Assembly: GCA_018970165.1 (NCBI GenBank)
Contig: JAGWWZ010000039.1
Location: forward strand, 1 to 34,457
DNA: 34,457 nucleotides
Source of the DNA: Planctomycetota bacterium
GTDB taxonomy: Bacteria; Planctomycetota; Planctomycetia; Pirellulales; Pirellulaceae
Direction of reading: 5' to 3'
Below are positions 1-7,712 of the stretch, piece after piece. The position numbers were made by a program, and so were the translations under genes. The notes beneath the pieces are model-generated. The model saw nothing but the letters and a program-made list of their open reading frames with translations. It was not told the origin of the DNA and searched no databases. Numbering within the stretch: the stretch's first letter is position 1; each line of letters starts with the position of its first letter.

Positions 1-1524
1 TACTACTCCATCCTAGCACCGAAACTGATTCGCAAGGAAGTCAAGGAACTCTCTGCGCAATCCAAGAGAGATTTGATGCGGCTGAACGAGACCTGCTCGC
101 AAGACGGAGAGCGAGCTCGGAAACTGCTCGATCGGATTCTGCCACAAGCGACTTCGAATAACGATCAGCAGCAATCGCTTCGCGAAGTGCTTGAAGAACA
201 TGGTTTCGATCGGGAACAGCATGAGCAGATTCGTGCGGAGATCCTGGCAGGCCGAATCGGGCTCGCGGAAAACCGATTACCGATCCAGACCGATATCCGC
301 GATGTGATCGACAAAGATTATGTCGATCTGCGATCGGGCAGCACCGTAAGCGCTGGGAGCATCACGTCCGGCGAGAAAGCACTCCGCGATGGTCTTGTCG
401 GTGTCGTGACACTAGCTGCCGGGGTCGGTTCGCGATGGACCGATGGGGCGGGGGTCGTAAAGGGACTTCATCCGTTCTATCGTTTTCACGGCAAGCACCG
501 AAGCTTTGTCGAAGTCCATCTAGCAAAGTCTCGCAAAACCTCGCGTCGCTTCAATGCTCCGGTGCCCCATGTGTTCACCACCGGTTACTTAACTCATGCA
601 CCAATCGAATCATTTCTTCGGAGCAACAATGACTTCGGCTATCCGGGTGATGTGATTTTGTCACCAGGTATGTCGGTCGGTCTGCGGATGATTCCGACTG
701 TTCGCGATCTGATCTACTACTGGGAGGAAATGCCTCACCAAGTGCTCGACGAACAGCAGCAGAAAGTGCGAGAGAGTGCGCACGCTGCTATCACGAGCTG
801 GGCGCGTTCGGCAGGTGAAGCGAGCGACTACATCGATAACGTTCCTGAGCAGTGCATGCATCCGGTAGGGCATTGGTTCGAGATCCCCAATATGCTGCGC
901 AATGGCACGCTGCATCGCATGCTCGCTGCCCAGCCCCAATTGCGTTACTTGATGCTCCATAACATCGACACTCTCGGGGCAAGTCTCGACCCATTGCCGC
1001 TAGCGAACCATATCGATTCGGAAGCATGCTTGAGTTTCGAGGTCATCGGTCGTCGCATCGAAGATCGCGGGGGAGGATTGGCTCGCGTCGATGGCAAGTT
1101 GCGATTGCTCGAGGGGATGGGGATGCCGAGCGATCGGGATGAATTCAAGCTCACTTACTATTCGTCGATGACAACCTGGATCTCGATCGATCCCTTGCTC
1201 GAAGTGTTTGGGATCACTCGCAACCAACTCGCCGACCGGGAGTTGGTCGATCAAGCAGTCCGGCGATTAGCCCATCGCTTGCCGACTTACGTTACGATCA
1301 AGGACGTGAAGAAACGATGGGGATTGGGGCAAGAAGACGTCTTCCCAGTGACTCAGTTCGAAAAATTATGGGGGGACATGAGCAGCCTGTCGGACGTTCG
1401 CTGCGGTTATCTGGTAGTCGATACTTGCCGTGGCCAGCAATTGAAAGACCCCGCCCAACTCGACCCATGGGTTCAAGATGGATCCGCCGCCTATGTCGAT
1501 GATTTATGCGATTGGGATAGCTGA
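1..1524 (+). CDS. UDP-glucose/UDP-sugar pyrophosphorylase-like nucleotidyltransferase, 5' end beyond window
   Basis: The reading frame is open to base 1, with no stop and a protein-like sequence before the first candidate starts (TTG at 73, ATG at 76), so the gene probably begins outside the window. Counted from base 73 the protein has 483 residues. Residues 114-122 read LAAGVGSRW, the glycine-rich nucleotide-binding loop expected of UTP-dependent sugar-1-phosphate uridylyltransferases. Further on, HNIDTLGA (near residue 297) resembles the NxDNLGA element of the UDPGP family, and a GGG stretch with a following Glu/Phe-rich segment resembles the later active-site region. In this family the enzyme makes UDP-sugar from UTP and sugar-1-phosphate in the cytoplasm. 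The residues up to about 105 look like the helical N-terminal lead seen in eukaryote-type UDPGP proteins. The sugar specificity cannot be read. The family call is moderately sure; the exact start is not. Confidence 0.72.
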   Translation, partial: YYSILAPKLIRKEVKELSAQSKRDLMRLNETCSQDGERARKLLDRILPQATSNNDQQQSLREVLEEHGFDREQHEQIRAEILAGRIGLAENRLPIQTDIRDVIDKDYVDLRSGSTVSAGSITSGEKALRDGLVGVVTLAAGVGSRWTDGAGVVKGLHPFYRFHGKHRSFVEVHLAKSRKTSRRFNAPVPHVFTTGYLTHAPIESFLRSNNDFGYPGDVILSPGMSVGLRMIPTVRDLIYYWEEMPHQVLDEQQQKVRESAHAAITSWARSAGEASDYIDNVPEQCMHPVGHWFEIPNMLRNGTLHRMLAAQPQLRYLMLHNIDTLGASLDPLPLANHIDSEACLSFEVIGRRIEDRGGGLARVDGKLRLLEGMGMPSDRDEFKLTYYSSMTTWISIDPLLEVFGITRNQLADRELVDQAVRRLAHRLPTYVTIKDVKKRWGLGQEDVFPVTQFEKLWGDMSSLSDVRCGYLVVDTCRGQQLKDPAQLDPWVQDGSAAYVDDLCDWDS

Positions 1525-1594
1525 ACCCGTCCCGTCCAGTTCGGTTTCGGTTGTGCCGGCTTGCCAATGGGGATAAACTATGGGTATCCATGAA

Positions 1595-1815
1595 CGTCTG
1601 GCGCGAGAGTGCTTGGGGACTGCAAAAATTCGAGTTCCCAGGCCGCCGAAGGTGTAAAGTGTCCCACAAACACTCAGGCAAAAGGACCGCCGCGACCGAA
1701 ACATGGACTCTGGAGAGCGATTTTCTTCTTCGCATAACCTGCGGCGACGAAAATCCACCGAAGGGGCAAGCAGCCATCCGCTGCGGATCTCTCAGGTAAC
1801 AAGGACAGAGGGGCT
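1595..1815 (+). ncRNA. Tandem glycine riboswitch (two aptamers) in the gcvP leader
   Basis: Two successive copies of the glycine aptamer core are visible. Aptamer 1 (about 1595-1693) has CGAGAGTG near 1604, the core CCGCCGAAGGTGTAA near 1643, and CACTCAGGCAAAAGGAC near 1670-1686; GAGTG pairs with CACTC. Aptamer 2 (about 1703-1815) has GGAGAG at 1712-1717, CCACCGAAGGGGCAA near 1755, and CTCTCAGGTAACAAGGACAG at 1789-1808; GAGAG pairs with CTCTC, CTCTG at 1708-1712 pairs with CAGAG at 1806-1810, and GATTTTC pairs with GAAAATC in the P3b arm. Tandem glycine aptamers usually switch on glycine cleavage genes when glycine is high. The riboswitch ends about 40 bases before the gcvP start, exactly where this class is expected. 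Edges are approximate. Confidence 0.93.
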
Positions 1816-1839
1816 ACCCAACCATCGATCCATTCGATC

Positions 1840-1844
1840 AGGAG
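1840..1844 (+). promoter_or_regulatory. Ribosome binding site of gcvP
   Basis: AGGAG lies nine bases before the GTG at 1854 and decides the start of gcvP. A possible competing pairing is GGCT (1812-1815, directly after aptamer 2) with AGCC (1843-1846, overlapping this site), bridging a small hairpin ATCGA/TCGAT. If real, it would be the expression platform of the riboswitch; this is inference. Confidence 0.6.
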
Positions 1845-1853
1845 CCTACCGTC

Positions 1854-4712
1854 GTGTCCTCATTCTCACCCTTCGTCGCTCGCCATATCGGTCCGAGAGA
1901 CTCCGAAATCCAGCACATGCTCGCGGAGCTTGGCTTTACAAGCCTTGATGAACTGACCGATGCAGTGGTCCCACAAGGGATACGATGGAACCAACCTCTT
2001 CATGTTGGCCAGGGGATGAGCGAAGAGCAAGCCCTCGAAGCTCTCAAACGGATCGCTTCCAAGAATCGTTCGCTTCGATCGTTCATTGGTGCCGGATACT
2101 ACAACACGATCACTCCGAAAGTGATCCAACGCAACGTTCTCGAAAACCCAGCGTGGTATACGTCCTACACACCCTATCAACCCGAGATCTCGCAGGGGCG
2201 TCTCGAAGTTCTATTCTATTACCAAACACTCGTTTCGGAATTGACTGGACTCGAGATCGCGAATGCATCGCTGCTCGATGAAGCCACTGCCGCAGCCGAA
2301 GCAATGGCGCTGGCACATCGCACGGTCAAGGGAACCCGGTTCCTGATCTCCACGGCATGCCATCCCCAAACGATCGAAGTGGTTCGAACACGCGCCATCC
2401 CGCTCGGGGTTGCGATCGAAACATTCGATGAACGGCAGCCGATCGAAAACTGGCAAGGAATCTTCGGTTTGTTGATTCAGTATCCCGGGACCGACGGTTC
2501 GATCGTCCATCCCAAGGCATTGATCGAGCGAGCGCACCAGAACAAGGCGTTGGTCGTCGTGGCGACCGATTTGCTGGCCCTCATGATGTTGCCATCACCC
2601 GGTTCATTAGGAGCGGACATCGCGGTCGGTAGCGCGCAGCGATTCGGTGTCCCACTCGGTTTCGGTGGCCCGCATGCAGCGTTCTTCGCCACCCGCGATG
2701 CCTACAAGCGAACCATGCCAGGCCGAATCGTCGGTCAATCGATCGATCGGCATGGCAAGCCTGCGTTCCGTTTGGCATTGCAGACGCGCGAGCAGCATAT
2801 TCGCAGGGAAAAAGCCACTTCCAACATCTGCACCGCCCAAGCACTCCTGGCGATCATGTCCACCCTCTACGCCTGCTATCACGGGCCCGAAGGACTGCGA
2901 GCTATCGCGAGGCGCGTGCATGGTCTAACAAGCCGACTGTACCGATGTGTGACCCAGGCAGGACTGAAATGCCGATCGGATCGCTTCTTCGATACGCTCG
3001 CTATCGTGGTCCCTCAAGGTGCTGATGCCGTTATGGCTCACGCTGTGAATGCCGGCTACAACCTGCGTCGATTGGATGATTCGACCATCGGTATCAGCCT
3101 CGATGAAACAACGAGTGAATCCGATCTCCAAGCCGTGGCCAAGATCCTCGGTATCGAATGGATACCCGGCCAGGTCGAACCGCAATTGCGAGACGAAGAA
3201 TGCCGCAACGATGTCATCCTGACTCAAGATGTATTCCATCGTTATCGGAGCGAAACCGAGATGATGCGGTATCTGCGGCGATTGTCGGAAATGGATATTG
3301 CATTGGATCGAGCCATGATCCCGCTGGGGTCCTGCACCATGAAGCTCAATGCGGCATCGGAATTGACCCCGGTCACATGGCCTGAATTCAACGGCATCCA
3401 TCCGCTCGTGCCCGCCGATCAATGCCAAGGCTATCGCGAGATGATCGACCAACTCGAGTCGATGCTGTGCGAGATCACCGGCTACGATGCCATATCTCTC
3501 CAACCTAATGCTGGCTCACAAGGCGAGTATGCAGGTCTGTTAGCGATCAAGGCCTACCATGAATCGCGAGGCGAACACGACCGCGACATATGCTTGATCC
3601 CCAGCTCCGCACACGGAACCAATCCCGCAAGTGCACAGATGGCGAACATGCAGGTAGTGGTTGTAAAATGCGACGATCATGGCAACGTCGACTTGGCCGA
3701 TCTCGATGAGAAGATCGCAACCTATGGCAAGCGAGTCGCAGCGATCATGATCACCTACCCATCGACCCATGGTGTATTTGAAGCCGGTGTCACGGCCGTC
3801 TGCGAGCGGATCCATGCTGTGGGCGGCCAAGTCTACATCGACGGAGCGAACCTCAACGCCTTGGTGGGAGTCGCCAAGCCGGGCTTGTTCGGAGGGGATG
3901 TGTCCCACCTGAATCTGCACAAAACCTTCTGCATCCCTCACGGTGGCGGCGGACCAGGTGTAGGGCCCGTGGGAGTTCGGGCCCACCTGGCCCCCTTCCT
4001 GCCTCGCGATGGAGTCCATCCTGAGCGCCAGGGGCCGATCGTTTCGGCGGCTCCTTTCGGCAGTGCTGGGATTCTGCCGATTTCCTGGATGTACATCCAA
4101 ATGATGGGCGGGCCGGGATTGCGCCGAGCGACCCAAGTCGCGATTCTGAATGCGAACTACATCGCCCATCGCTTGAAAAACTACTATCCCATCCTGTACA
4201 CCGGCGACCGAGGCTTGATCGCCCATGAGTGCATTCTAGATACCCGACCGATGGAAAAAGAGGGGCATGTCGGGGTCGATGATATCGCCAAGCGGTTGAT
4301 CGACTATGGGTTCCATGCTCCAACGATGTCGTTTCCCGTCGGCGGTACGCTCATGATCGAGCCGACCGAAAGCGAATCGCTGGCGGAGCTCGATCGCTTC
4401 TGCCGAGCGATGAAGATGATCCATGAAGAGTACCTACAGGTTCTCCAAGGTGTCTGGCCCGCCGATAACAATCCGCTTTACAATGCACCCCATACGCTCG
4501 ATGTGGTATTGGACGAACACTCGAAGCTTGCCTATCCGCGAAGGCTCGCCCTGTGCCCCGACCCGGAGGTACGGACAACGGTCAAGTACATTCCGCCTGT
4601 CGGACGCGTCGATAACGTGTACGGGGATCGGAATTTAGTCTGTGCCTGCCCCCCTGTCTCAAACTACGAACCGGATACGGATACCGAGTTAGCTCCAACA
4701 TTGAGTCCCTAG
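1854..4712 (+). CDS. gcvP: Glycine dehydrogenase (decarboxylating), P-protein of the glycine cleavage system, fused form
   Basis: The 952-residue product matches the length of the single-chain P-protein (about 950-960 residues), rather than the split gcvPA/gcvPB form. It decarboxylates glycine with pyridoxal phosphate and passes the aminomethyl group to the lipoyl H-protein. The N-terminal half begins with the typical FVARHIGP segment and contains [13 protein letters not shown]. The C-terminal half has [12 protein letters not shown], the [12 protein letters not shown] segment, and [19 protein letters not shown], in which Lys690 is the expected PLP Schiff-base residue, followed by a glycine-rich loop. 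The start is GTG with a good AGGAG upstream. The genes for the T, H and L proteins are not in this window. Expression is very likely controlled by the tandem glycine riboswitch in the leader. The family call is certain. Confidence 0.98.
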   Translation: MSSFSPFVARHIGPRDSEIQHMLAELGFTSLDELTDAVVPQGIRWNQPLHVGQGMSEEQALEALKRIASKNRSLRSFIGAGYYNTITPKVIQRNVLENPAWYTSYTPYQPEISQGRLEVLFYYQTLVSELTGLEIANASLLDEATAAAEAMALAHRTVKGTRFLISTACHPQTIEVVRTRAIPLGVAIETFDERQPIENWQGIFGLLIQYPGTDGSIVHPKALIERAHQNKALVVVATDLLALMMLPSPGSLGADIAVGSAQRFGVPLGFGGPHAAFFATRDAYKRTMPGRIVGQSIDRHGKPAFRLALQTREQHIRREKATSNICTAQALLAIMSTLYACYHGPEGLRAIARRVHGLTSRLYRCVTQAGLKCRSDRFFDTLAIVVPQGADAVMAHAVNAGYNLRRLDDSTIGISLDETTSESDLQAVAKILGIEWIPGQVEPQLRDEECRNDVILTQDVFHRYRSETEMMRYLRRLSEMDIALDRAMIPLGSCTMKLNAASELTPVTWPEFNGIHPLVPADQCQGYREMIDQLESMLCEITGYDAISLQPNAGSQGEYAGLLAIKAYHESRGEHDRDICLIPSSAHGTNPASAQMANMQVVVVKCDDHGNVDLADLDEKIATYGKRVAAIMITYPSTHGVFEAGVTAVCERIHAVGGQVYIDGANLNALVGVAKPGLFGGDVSHLNLHKTFCIPHGGGGPGVGPVGVRAHLAPFLPRDGVHPERQGPIVSAAPFGSAGILPISWMYIQMMGGPGLRRATQVAILNANYIAHRLKNYYPILYTGDRGLIAHECILDTRPMEKEGHVGVDDIAKRLIDYGFHAPTMSFPVGGTLMIEPTESESLAELDRFCRAMKMIHEEYLQVLQGVWPADNNPLYNAPHTLDVVLDEHSKLAYPRRLALCPDPEVRTTVKYIPPVGRVDNVYGDRNLVCACPPVSNYEPDTDTELAPTLSP

Positions 4713-4814
4713 TATCGGCCGGGAAAAGACTTTTCCGATCCTTCTTACAGACTGGAATTCGAGTTCGAAGCGAACAGACTATAGCATCGAATGTTCGATG
4801 GCTAACTAGAGACT

Positions 4815-4991
4815 CTATCCGACTCCTGGTATACCGGTCGGCTTTTCAATCCCGGGGGGCGGCTTCTTCACGGAGCCTGCGTCAATACCTAGTTTGTAGT
4901 AGTCGACCAGAAAGATGAATGCCAGCACCGCGAGTGCAGATCCGACTAAGACGAGGACAATAGTTAGAAGACGTCGAATTCGGCTTGGCAT
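4815..4991 (-). CDS. Small single-pass membrane protein, 58 residues
   Basis: The frame runs from ATG (complement of 4989-4991) to TAG (complement of 4815-4817). It begins MPSRIRRLL, continues with a hydrophobic segment at about residues 8-29 (TIVLVLVGSALAVLAFIFLV), and ends with a short polar tail containing KKPPPGIEKP. The positive-inside arginines and the clean membrane span make chance unlikely, although the frame is short. It lies downstream of the DUF1559 and lipoprotein genes on the same strand, but a strong terminator (5021-5058) stands between it and the lipoprotein, so it is expressed by read-through or from its own promoter. Only a weak GGA-type ribosome site is seen about eight bases upstream. 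The function is unknown; a role with the DUF1559-type surface apparatus is inferred from position only. Confidence 0.5.
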   Translation of the reverse strand: MPSRIRRLLTIVLVLVGSALAVLAFIFLVDYYKLGIDAGSVKKPPPGIEKPTGIPGVG

Positions 4992-5020
4992 CTTAGTTCC
5001 AAAACGATTTAAGAAAAGAA

Positions 5021-5058
5021 AAATGGGGCAGAGGAAGTAACATTCCTCTGCCCCATTT
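5021..5058 (-). terminator. Rho-independent terminator after the DUF1559-lipoprotein pair
   Basis: A perfect 16-base inverted repeat (5021-5036 with 5043-5058) encloses a six-base loop. Read on the minus strand, the GC-rich stem is followed by TTTCTTTTCTT. It begins 12 bases after the lipoprotein stop at 5070. Confidence 0.85.
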
Positions 5059-5069
5059 GAAATTACATA

Positions 5070-5255
5070 CTAAGAAGTCGCTTCGGAGGCTGTGGAAGCA
5101 TCTCCTGCGCCACCGGACTCCCCTGCTCCTCCTGTTGAGGGATTTGCACCGGGCCGTGGTGGCACTTTTTCTGGGGCTACGGTTTTCGTATCCCCGCCGC
5201 AACCGGCGAGCGTTACGACGAATAGTGCCAACAAAACGAAGTTCGCAATTCTCAC
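5070..5255 (-). CDS. Small predicted lipoprotein downstream of DUF1559 gene
   Basis: The 61-residue product starts with a short signal peptide ending in the lipobox LAGC (Cys19), followed by a low-complexity Gly/Ser/Ala/Pro/Thr-rich tail with no recognisable fold. It should be exported and lipid-anchored. The start is GTG at 5255. The ribosome site AGGAG overlaps the TAG stop of the upstream DUF1559 gene (TAGGAG), and only 12 bases separate the two genes, so they are almost certainly co-transcribed and perhaps translationally coupled. A DUF1559 gene followed by a small lipoprotein occurs again at 25689-27170. Its function is unknown. Confidence 0.8.
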   Translation of the reverse strand: MRIANFVLLALFVVTLAGCGGDTKTVAPEKVPPRPGANPSTGGAGESGGAGDASTASEATS

Positions 5256-5267
5256 TAGACAAATCTC

Positions 5268-6365
5268 CTACTCTGGACCTTCGAACAACTGACCATCGGC
5301 CATACTTCCGGCAACCAGCCAAACTCTGTACTCGGTGTTGAGCGAGAATCCGCGAACTGAACCGTCAGCAAAAGTCGTGTTGATGATTCCACCGGAATGG
5401 AAGCTGGAATATCGGAACCAAGTCTTGCAAGCTACCGCCGTCTGCCAGGGGGTTCCGGAGGTGGGAACACTTTGCATCCAGTGAGTTATCATACCGCTAG
5501 CTGTCAAGAACCAGAAGGATGTGTGACGACCGATGGAGCGGCATGGGTTATCAAATTCCCCGGTGACTTCTCCAAACATGATGGTATTGGATGTTCCGTC
5601 CAAGATTTCCGCCATCTTGGTCTTACTTCGCTGATAGAAAATACCCTTCAGAGATTGGAAGGTCACGCCTGGGACTGGATCAGTCGCAACAGTCACTGCT
5701 GTGGTTCCTGTGCTACCTCTTCGACCTGCACAACCCATGTAGTTGGTCTTGCCCATCGTCAAGTGCCACGAAGCATCAGGAGTACCTTCGTACCACAGGG
5801 AGGAGGCAGGTGCTCCAGCAAGCCCGTTCGCCGCCCAACTGTGGAGAAGCATCGCAGTGTATCGAGTACCGCCGTAAGCATCGTCCGATGGGCAGAGCAG
5901 ACTACCGATTCGGTAGTTGCCAGCGGTCCAAGCGTTGTTGGTGCTCCAAACGATGTCATACCGGCTAGCTTGTGCGGTTGCGACACCGACGCCATCGCGA
6001 TCGACGTTCAAATCCTTGTCCGACTCGACCAACTGGTAAATCGCTTGCTGCTCCATATAGGGAAGCATGTAGGTCAAGTGACCAACTCCGGAGTTCGTAT
6101 TCCAATCCTGTTGAGGAAGGCCTGCTGTTCCGACTCTGTTAATTCCGAGGTAGCCTGGCGGAAATCGCTTTGTGGCCGACTCGAAGTTGTGAGCAGCAAG
6201 ACCAAGCTGCTTAAGGTTGTTGGTGCACTGCATTCGTCGTGCAGCTTCGCGGGCTGCTTGCACGGCAGGCAACAACAGACCGACCAGGATGCCGATGATC
6301 GCAATAACCACCAGCAATTCCACCAGGGTGAAACCGCGGTGAAGCTCTCCTGAAGATTTCTTCAT
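5268..6365 (-). CDS. DUF1559 domain protein with type IV pilin-like N-terminal methylation motif
   Basis: The chosen start is ATG at 6365, because AGAGG lies eight bases upstream and the pilin-like leader follows directly; an upstream in-frame ATG at 6419 would add 18 residues that do not fit. The 365-residue product has the prepilin motif [38 protein letters not shown], split here by position as residues about 10-50: a peptidase site after Gly, the conserved Glu at +5, and a hydrophobic helix. The rest is the DUF1559 domain with [13 protein letters not shown] and a C-terminal FADGSVRGFS segment. Such proteins occur in large paralogous families in planctomycetes and are exported pseudopilin-like surface proteins of unknown role. 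It heads a minus-strand operon with the lipoprotein gene. Confidence 0.95.
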   Translation of the reverse strand: MKKSSGELHRGFTLVELLVVIAIIGILVGLLLPAVQAAREAARRMQCTNNLKQLGLAAHNFESATKRFPPGYLGINRVGTAGLPQQDWNTNSGVGHLTYMLPYMEQQAIYQLVESDKDLNVDRDGVGVATAQASRYDIVWSTNNAWTAGNYRIGSLLCPSDDAYGGTRYTAMLLHSWAANGLAGAPASSLWYEGTPDASWHLTMGKTNYMGCAGRRGSTGTTAVTVATDPVPGVTFQSLKGIFYQRSKTKMAEILDGTSNTIMFGEVTGEFDNPCRSIGRHTSFWFLTASGMITHWMQSVPTSGTPWQTAVACKTWFRYSSFHSGGIINTTFADGSVRGFSLNTEYRVWLVAGSMADGQLFEGPE

Positions 6366-6794
6366 TATAAAACCTCTATAACGGAAAGAATGAAACAAAA
6401 CGATCGAGTGGAGCGACAACTTCCAACAATAGAGAGAATAAGGACACTTGAACGCTCAAACGCGGCGTAGACGAACCGCGAACATCTCGAACTTCTTGAT
6501 TCTCTGTTCCTTGACAGTTTTTTCAACAGTTTTTGGTCAGATTTAGCCTAATTTTTGCCAAATAATTCCCTGGGGATCTCTCGGCTAATCGGTTCCGAAT
6601 CCGGTGGATTGGCTAAATGTCCGCAAAAAATTGGGGATTTTTTGGAGTTGCGGTGCTGGCTGTGCCCCTACGCACTAAACGCCGCTTACATCGGCAGCAT
6701 CGGCCTATGCTTCTTGCTCAAACAGGATCCCTGGTGCGTGGAAAGACTAGATAGCTCAAGTGCTTGAGCGGGAGCACTCGGACTCCCATCCGAC

Positions 6795-6826
6795 CGCGAA
6801 ATCGGAAACCCGCGAAATCGGAAACC
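6795..6826. repeat. 16-base perfect tandem duplication
   Basis: CGCGAAATCGGAAACC occurs twice without a gap (6795-6810 and 6811-6826). It lies in non-coding DNA upstream of the helix-turn-helix gene. Confidence 0.9.
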
Positions 6827-6861
6827 AGGCGATTGAGACTCAGACAAGCCGCGTGATGCCG

Positions 6862-6908
6862 CACGATTCACGATTGGTTCGTGTCGCTGGGTGGTTCGTG
6901 TCGTTGGG
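6862..6908. repeat. Nested short tandem duplications (7 and 17 bases)
   Basis: CACGATT occurs twice in a row (6862-6868, 6869-6875). It is followed directly by two adjacent 17-base copies, TGGTTCGTGTCGCTGGG at 6875-6891 and a second with one change at 6892-6908. All are in intergenic DNA. Confidence 0.88.
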
Positions 6909-7016
6909 ACTTGAATTTTTTGTCTACCGAGCATTCATAAACTCGACCAGGCGAAATCGGGTTCGCCTGCATGTCACGGAATGCTCTCTCTCATTTCGAA
7001 AAAGCGAGTGGCTCTT

Positions 7017-7559
7017 ATGGCTACCATTCCATGCGATATGCATTCCGACCAGGATTGCAACTGTGCGCGGTGTGGACATGAGTGCAGTCGTGTACAGATC
7101 GAGGAAGACAGGCCACTTCATCGCATTGCTGAAGTTCGGTCGCAACAGGGATTATCGTTGCGGGCCATTTCGCGTCGGACCGGGATCGACATCCGAGACC
7201 TCAAGCAACAGGAACTCGCGACCACTGACTTAAGCCTCCGCGATCTGTATCGGTGGGCTGCGGCGTTGGAAGTTCCCGTCGATAGTCTCCTCGTGGATCG
7301 CGATCACGAACTCTCCAGCAGCGTTCGAGATCGAGCAGCGCTCGTCAAGATCATGAAGACCGTGGTTGCAGTGCAGGAAATCGCTACCTCGCCACGTGTT
7401 GCTCGCATGACCGAAATGCTCCGTGAACAATTGCTCGCCATGATGCCTGAACTCGCCGAAGTAGGGGGCTGGCCCAACTACGGCAGCCGTCGCCCGCAAG
7501 ACCACGTTGGTCGAATCGCTGGCAATCCCATCAATGTCGACAACCTGTCGCTCGAGTAG
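7017..7559 (+). CDS. XRE-like helix-turn-helix protein with N-terminal cysteine cluster
   Basis: From ATG 7017 the product has 180 residues; an in-frame ATG at 6981 would add 12 residues, and neither start has a clear ribosome site. The N-terminus is rich in cysteine (Cys6, then a C-x-C-x2-C-x3-C group within residues 14-23), which could bind a metal. A helix-turn-helix of the XRE/Cro type follows at about residues 37-90, with IAEVRSQQGLSLRAISRRTG and a downstream helix containing LRDLYRWAAALEVPVDSLL. The C-terminal third is helical (residues about 105-145) and ends in a Gly/Pro/Asn-rich tail. It probably binds DNA in the cytoplasm. No target can be read from the sequence; the divergent DUF1559 operon is a possible but unproved one. 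Confidence 0.75.
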   Translation: MATIPCDMHSDQDCNCARCGHECSRVQIEEDRPLHRIAEVRSQQGLSLRAISRRTGIDIRDLKQQELATTDLSLRDLYRWAAALEVPVDSLLVDRDHELSSSVRDRAALVKIMKTVVAVQEIATSPRVARMTEMLREQLLAMMPELAEVGGWPNYGSRRPQDHVGRIAGNPINVDNLSLE

Positions 7560-7625
7560 GCAACTCTCCTACTCAGCCTTCGTCCCCGTACGTCGCCATA
7601 CTTCTTCTTCGGTCATAAGAAAAAT

Positions 7626-7653
7626 AAGAGCGAGCTCTTACGAACTCGCCCTT
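7626..7653 (-). terminator. Rho-independent terminator of the sigma-kinase-surface protein operon
   Basis: On the minus strand AAGGGCGAG pairs with CTCGCTCTT (one G-U pair) across a ten-base loop, followed by ATTTTTCTT. It sits 60 bases beyond the stop of the dockerin-type gene at 7713. The converging helix-turn-helix gene ends at 7559 on the other side, where no T-run follows the stem. Confidence 0.7.
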
Positions 7654-7712
7654 ACTTGCACATCGAGAGTAGACGAAACTGGAGACGCCTTCCGCTCTAC
7701 TTCGCTCGATTA

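Larger units (their letters stand above)
6366..7016. other. 650-base intergenic stretch between divergent genes
   Basis: It separates the divergently transcribed DUF1559 gene and the helix-turn-helix gene, so it should hold both promoters, but no convincing -35/-10 pair was recognised. The part at about 6500-6560 is AT-rich with runs of T. From 6795 to 6908 it holds two adjacent short tandem duplications listed separately. The short frames inside have neither ribosome sites nor recognisable protein character. Confidence 0.5.

Noticed and set aside
3540-4226. A 228-residue open frame on the minus strand
   Set aside because: It lies wholly inside gcvP, whose protein sequence is unmistakable. 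The translation has no family character.
4721-4800. Short inverted repeats (GGAAAAG/CTTTTCC near 4722-4736 and CATCGAA/TTCGATG at 4785-4800) as terminators of gcvP
   Set aside because: Loops of one or two bases are too tight, stems are AT-rich or short, and no T-run follows.
5397-6353. A 318-residue plus-strand frame
   Set aside because: It is antisense to the DUF1559 gene, with Cys/Ser/His-rich translation and no ribosome site.
6555-6767. Short plus-strand frame of 70 residues in the intergenic space
   Set aside because: It has no ribosome site, no membrane or signal pattern beyond chance, and lies in a region of tandem duplications and AT-rich DNA.
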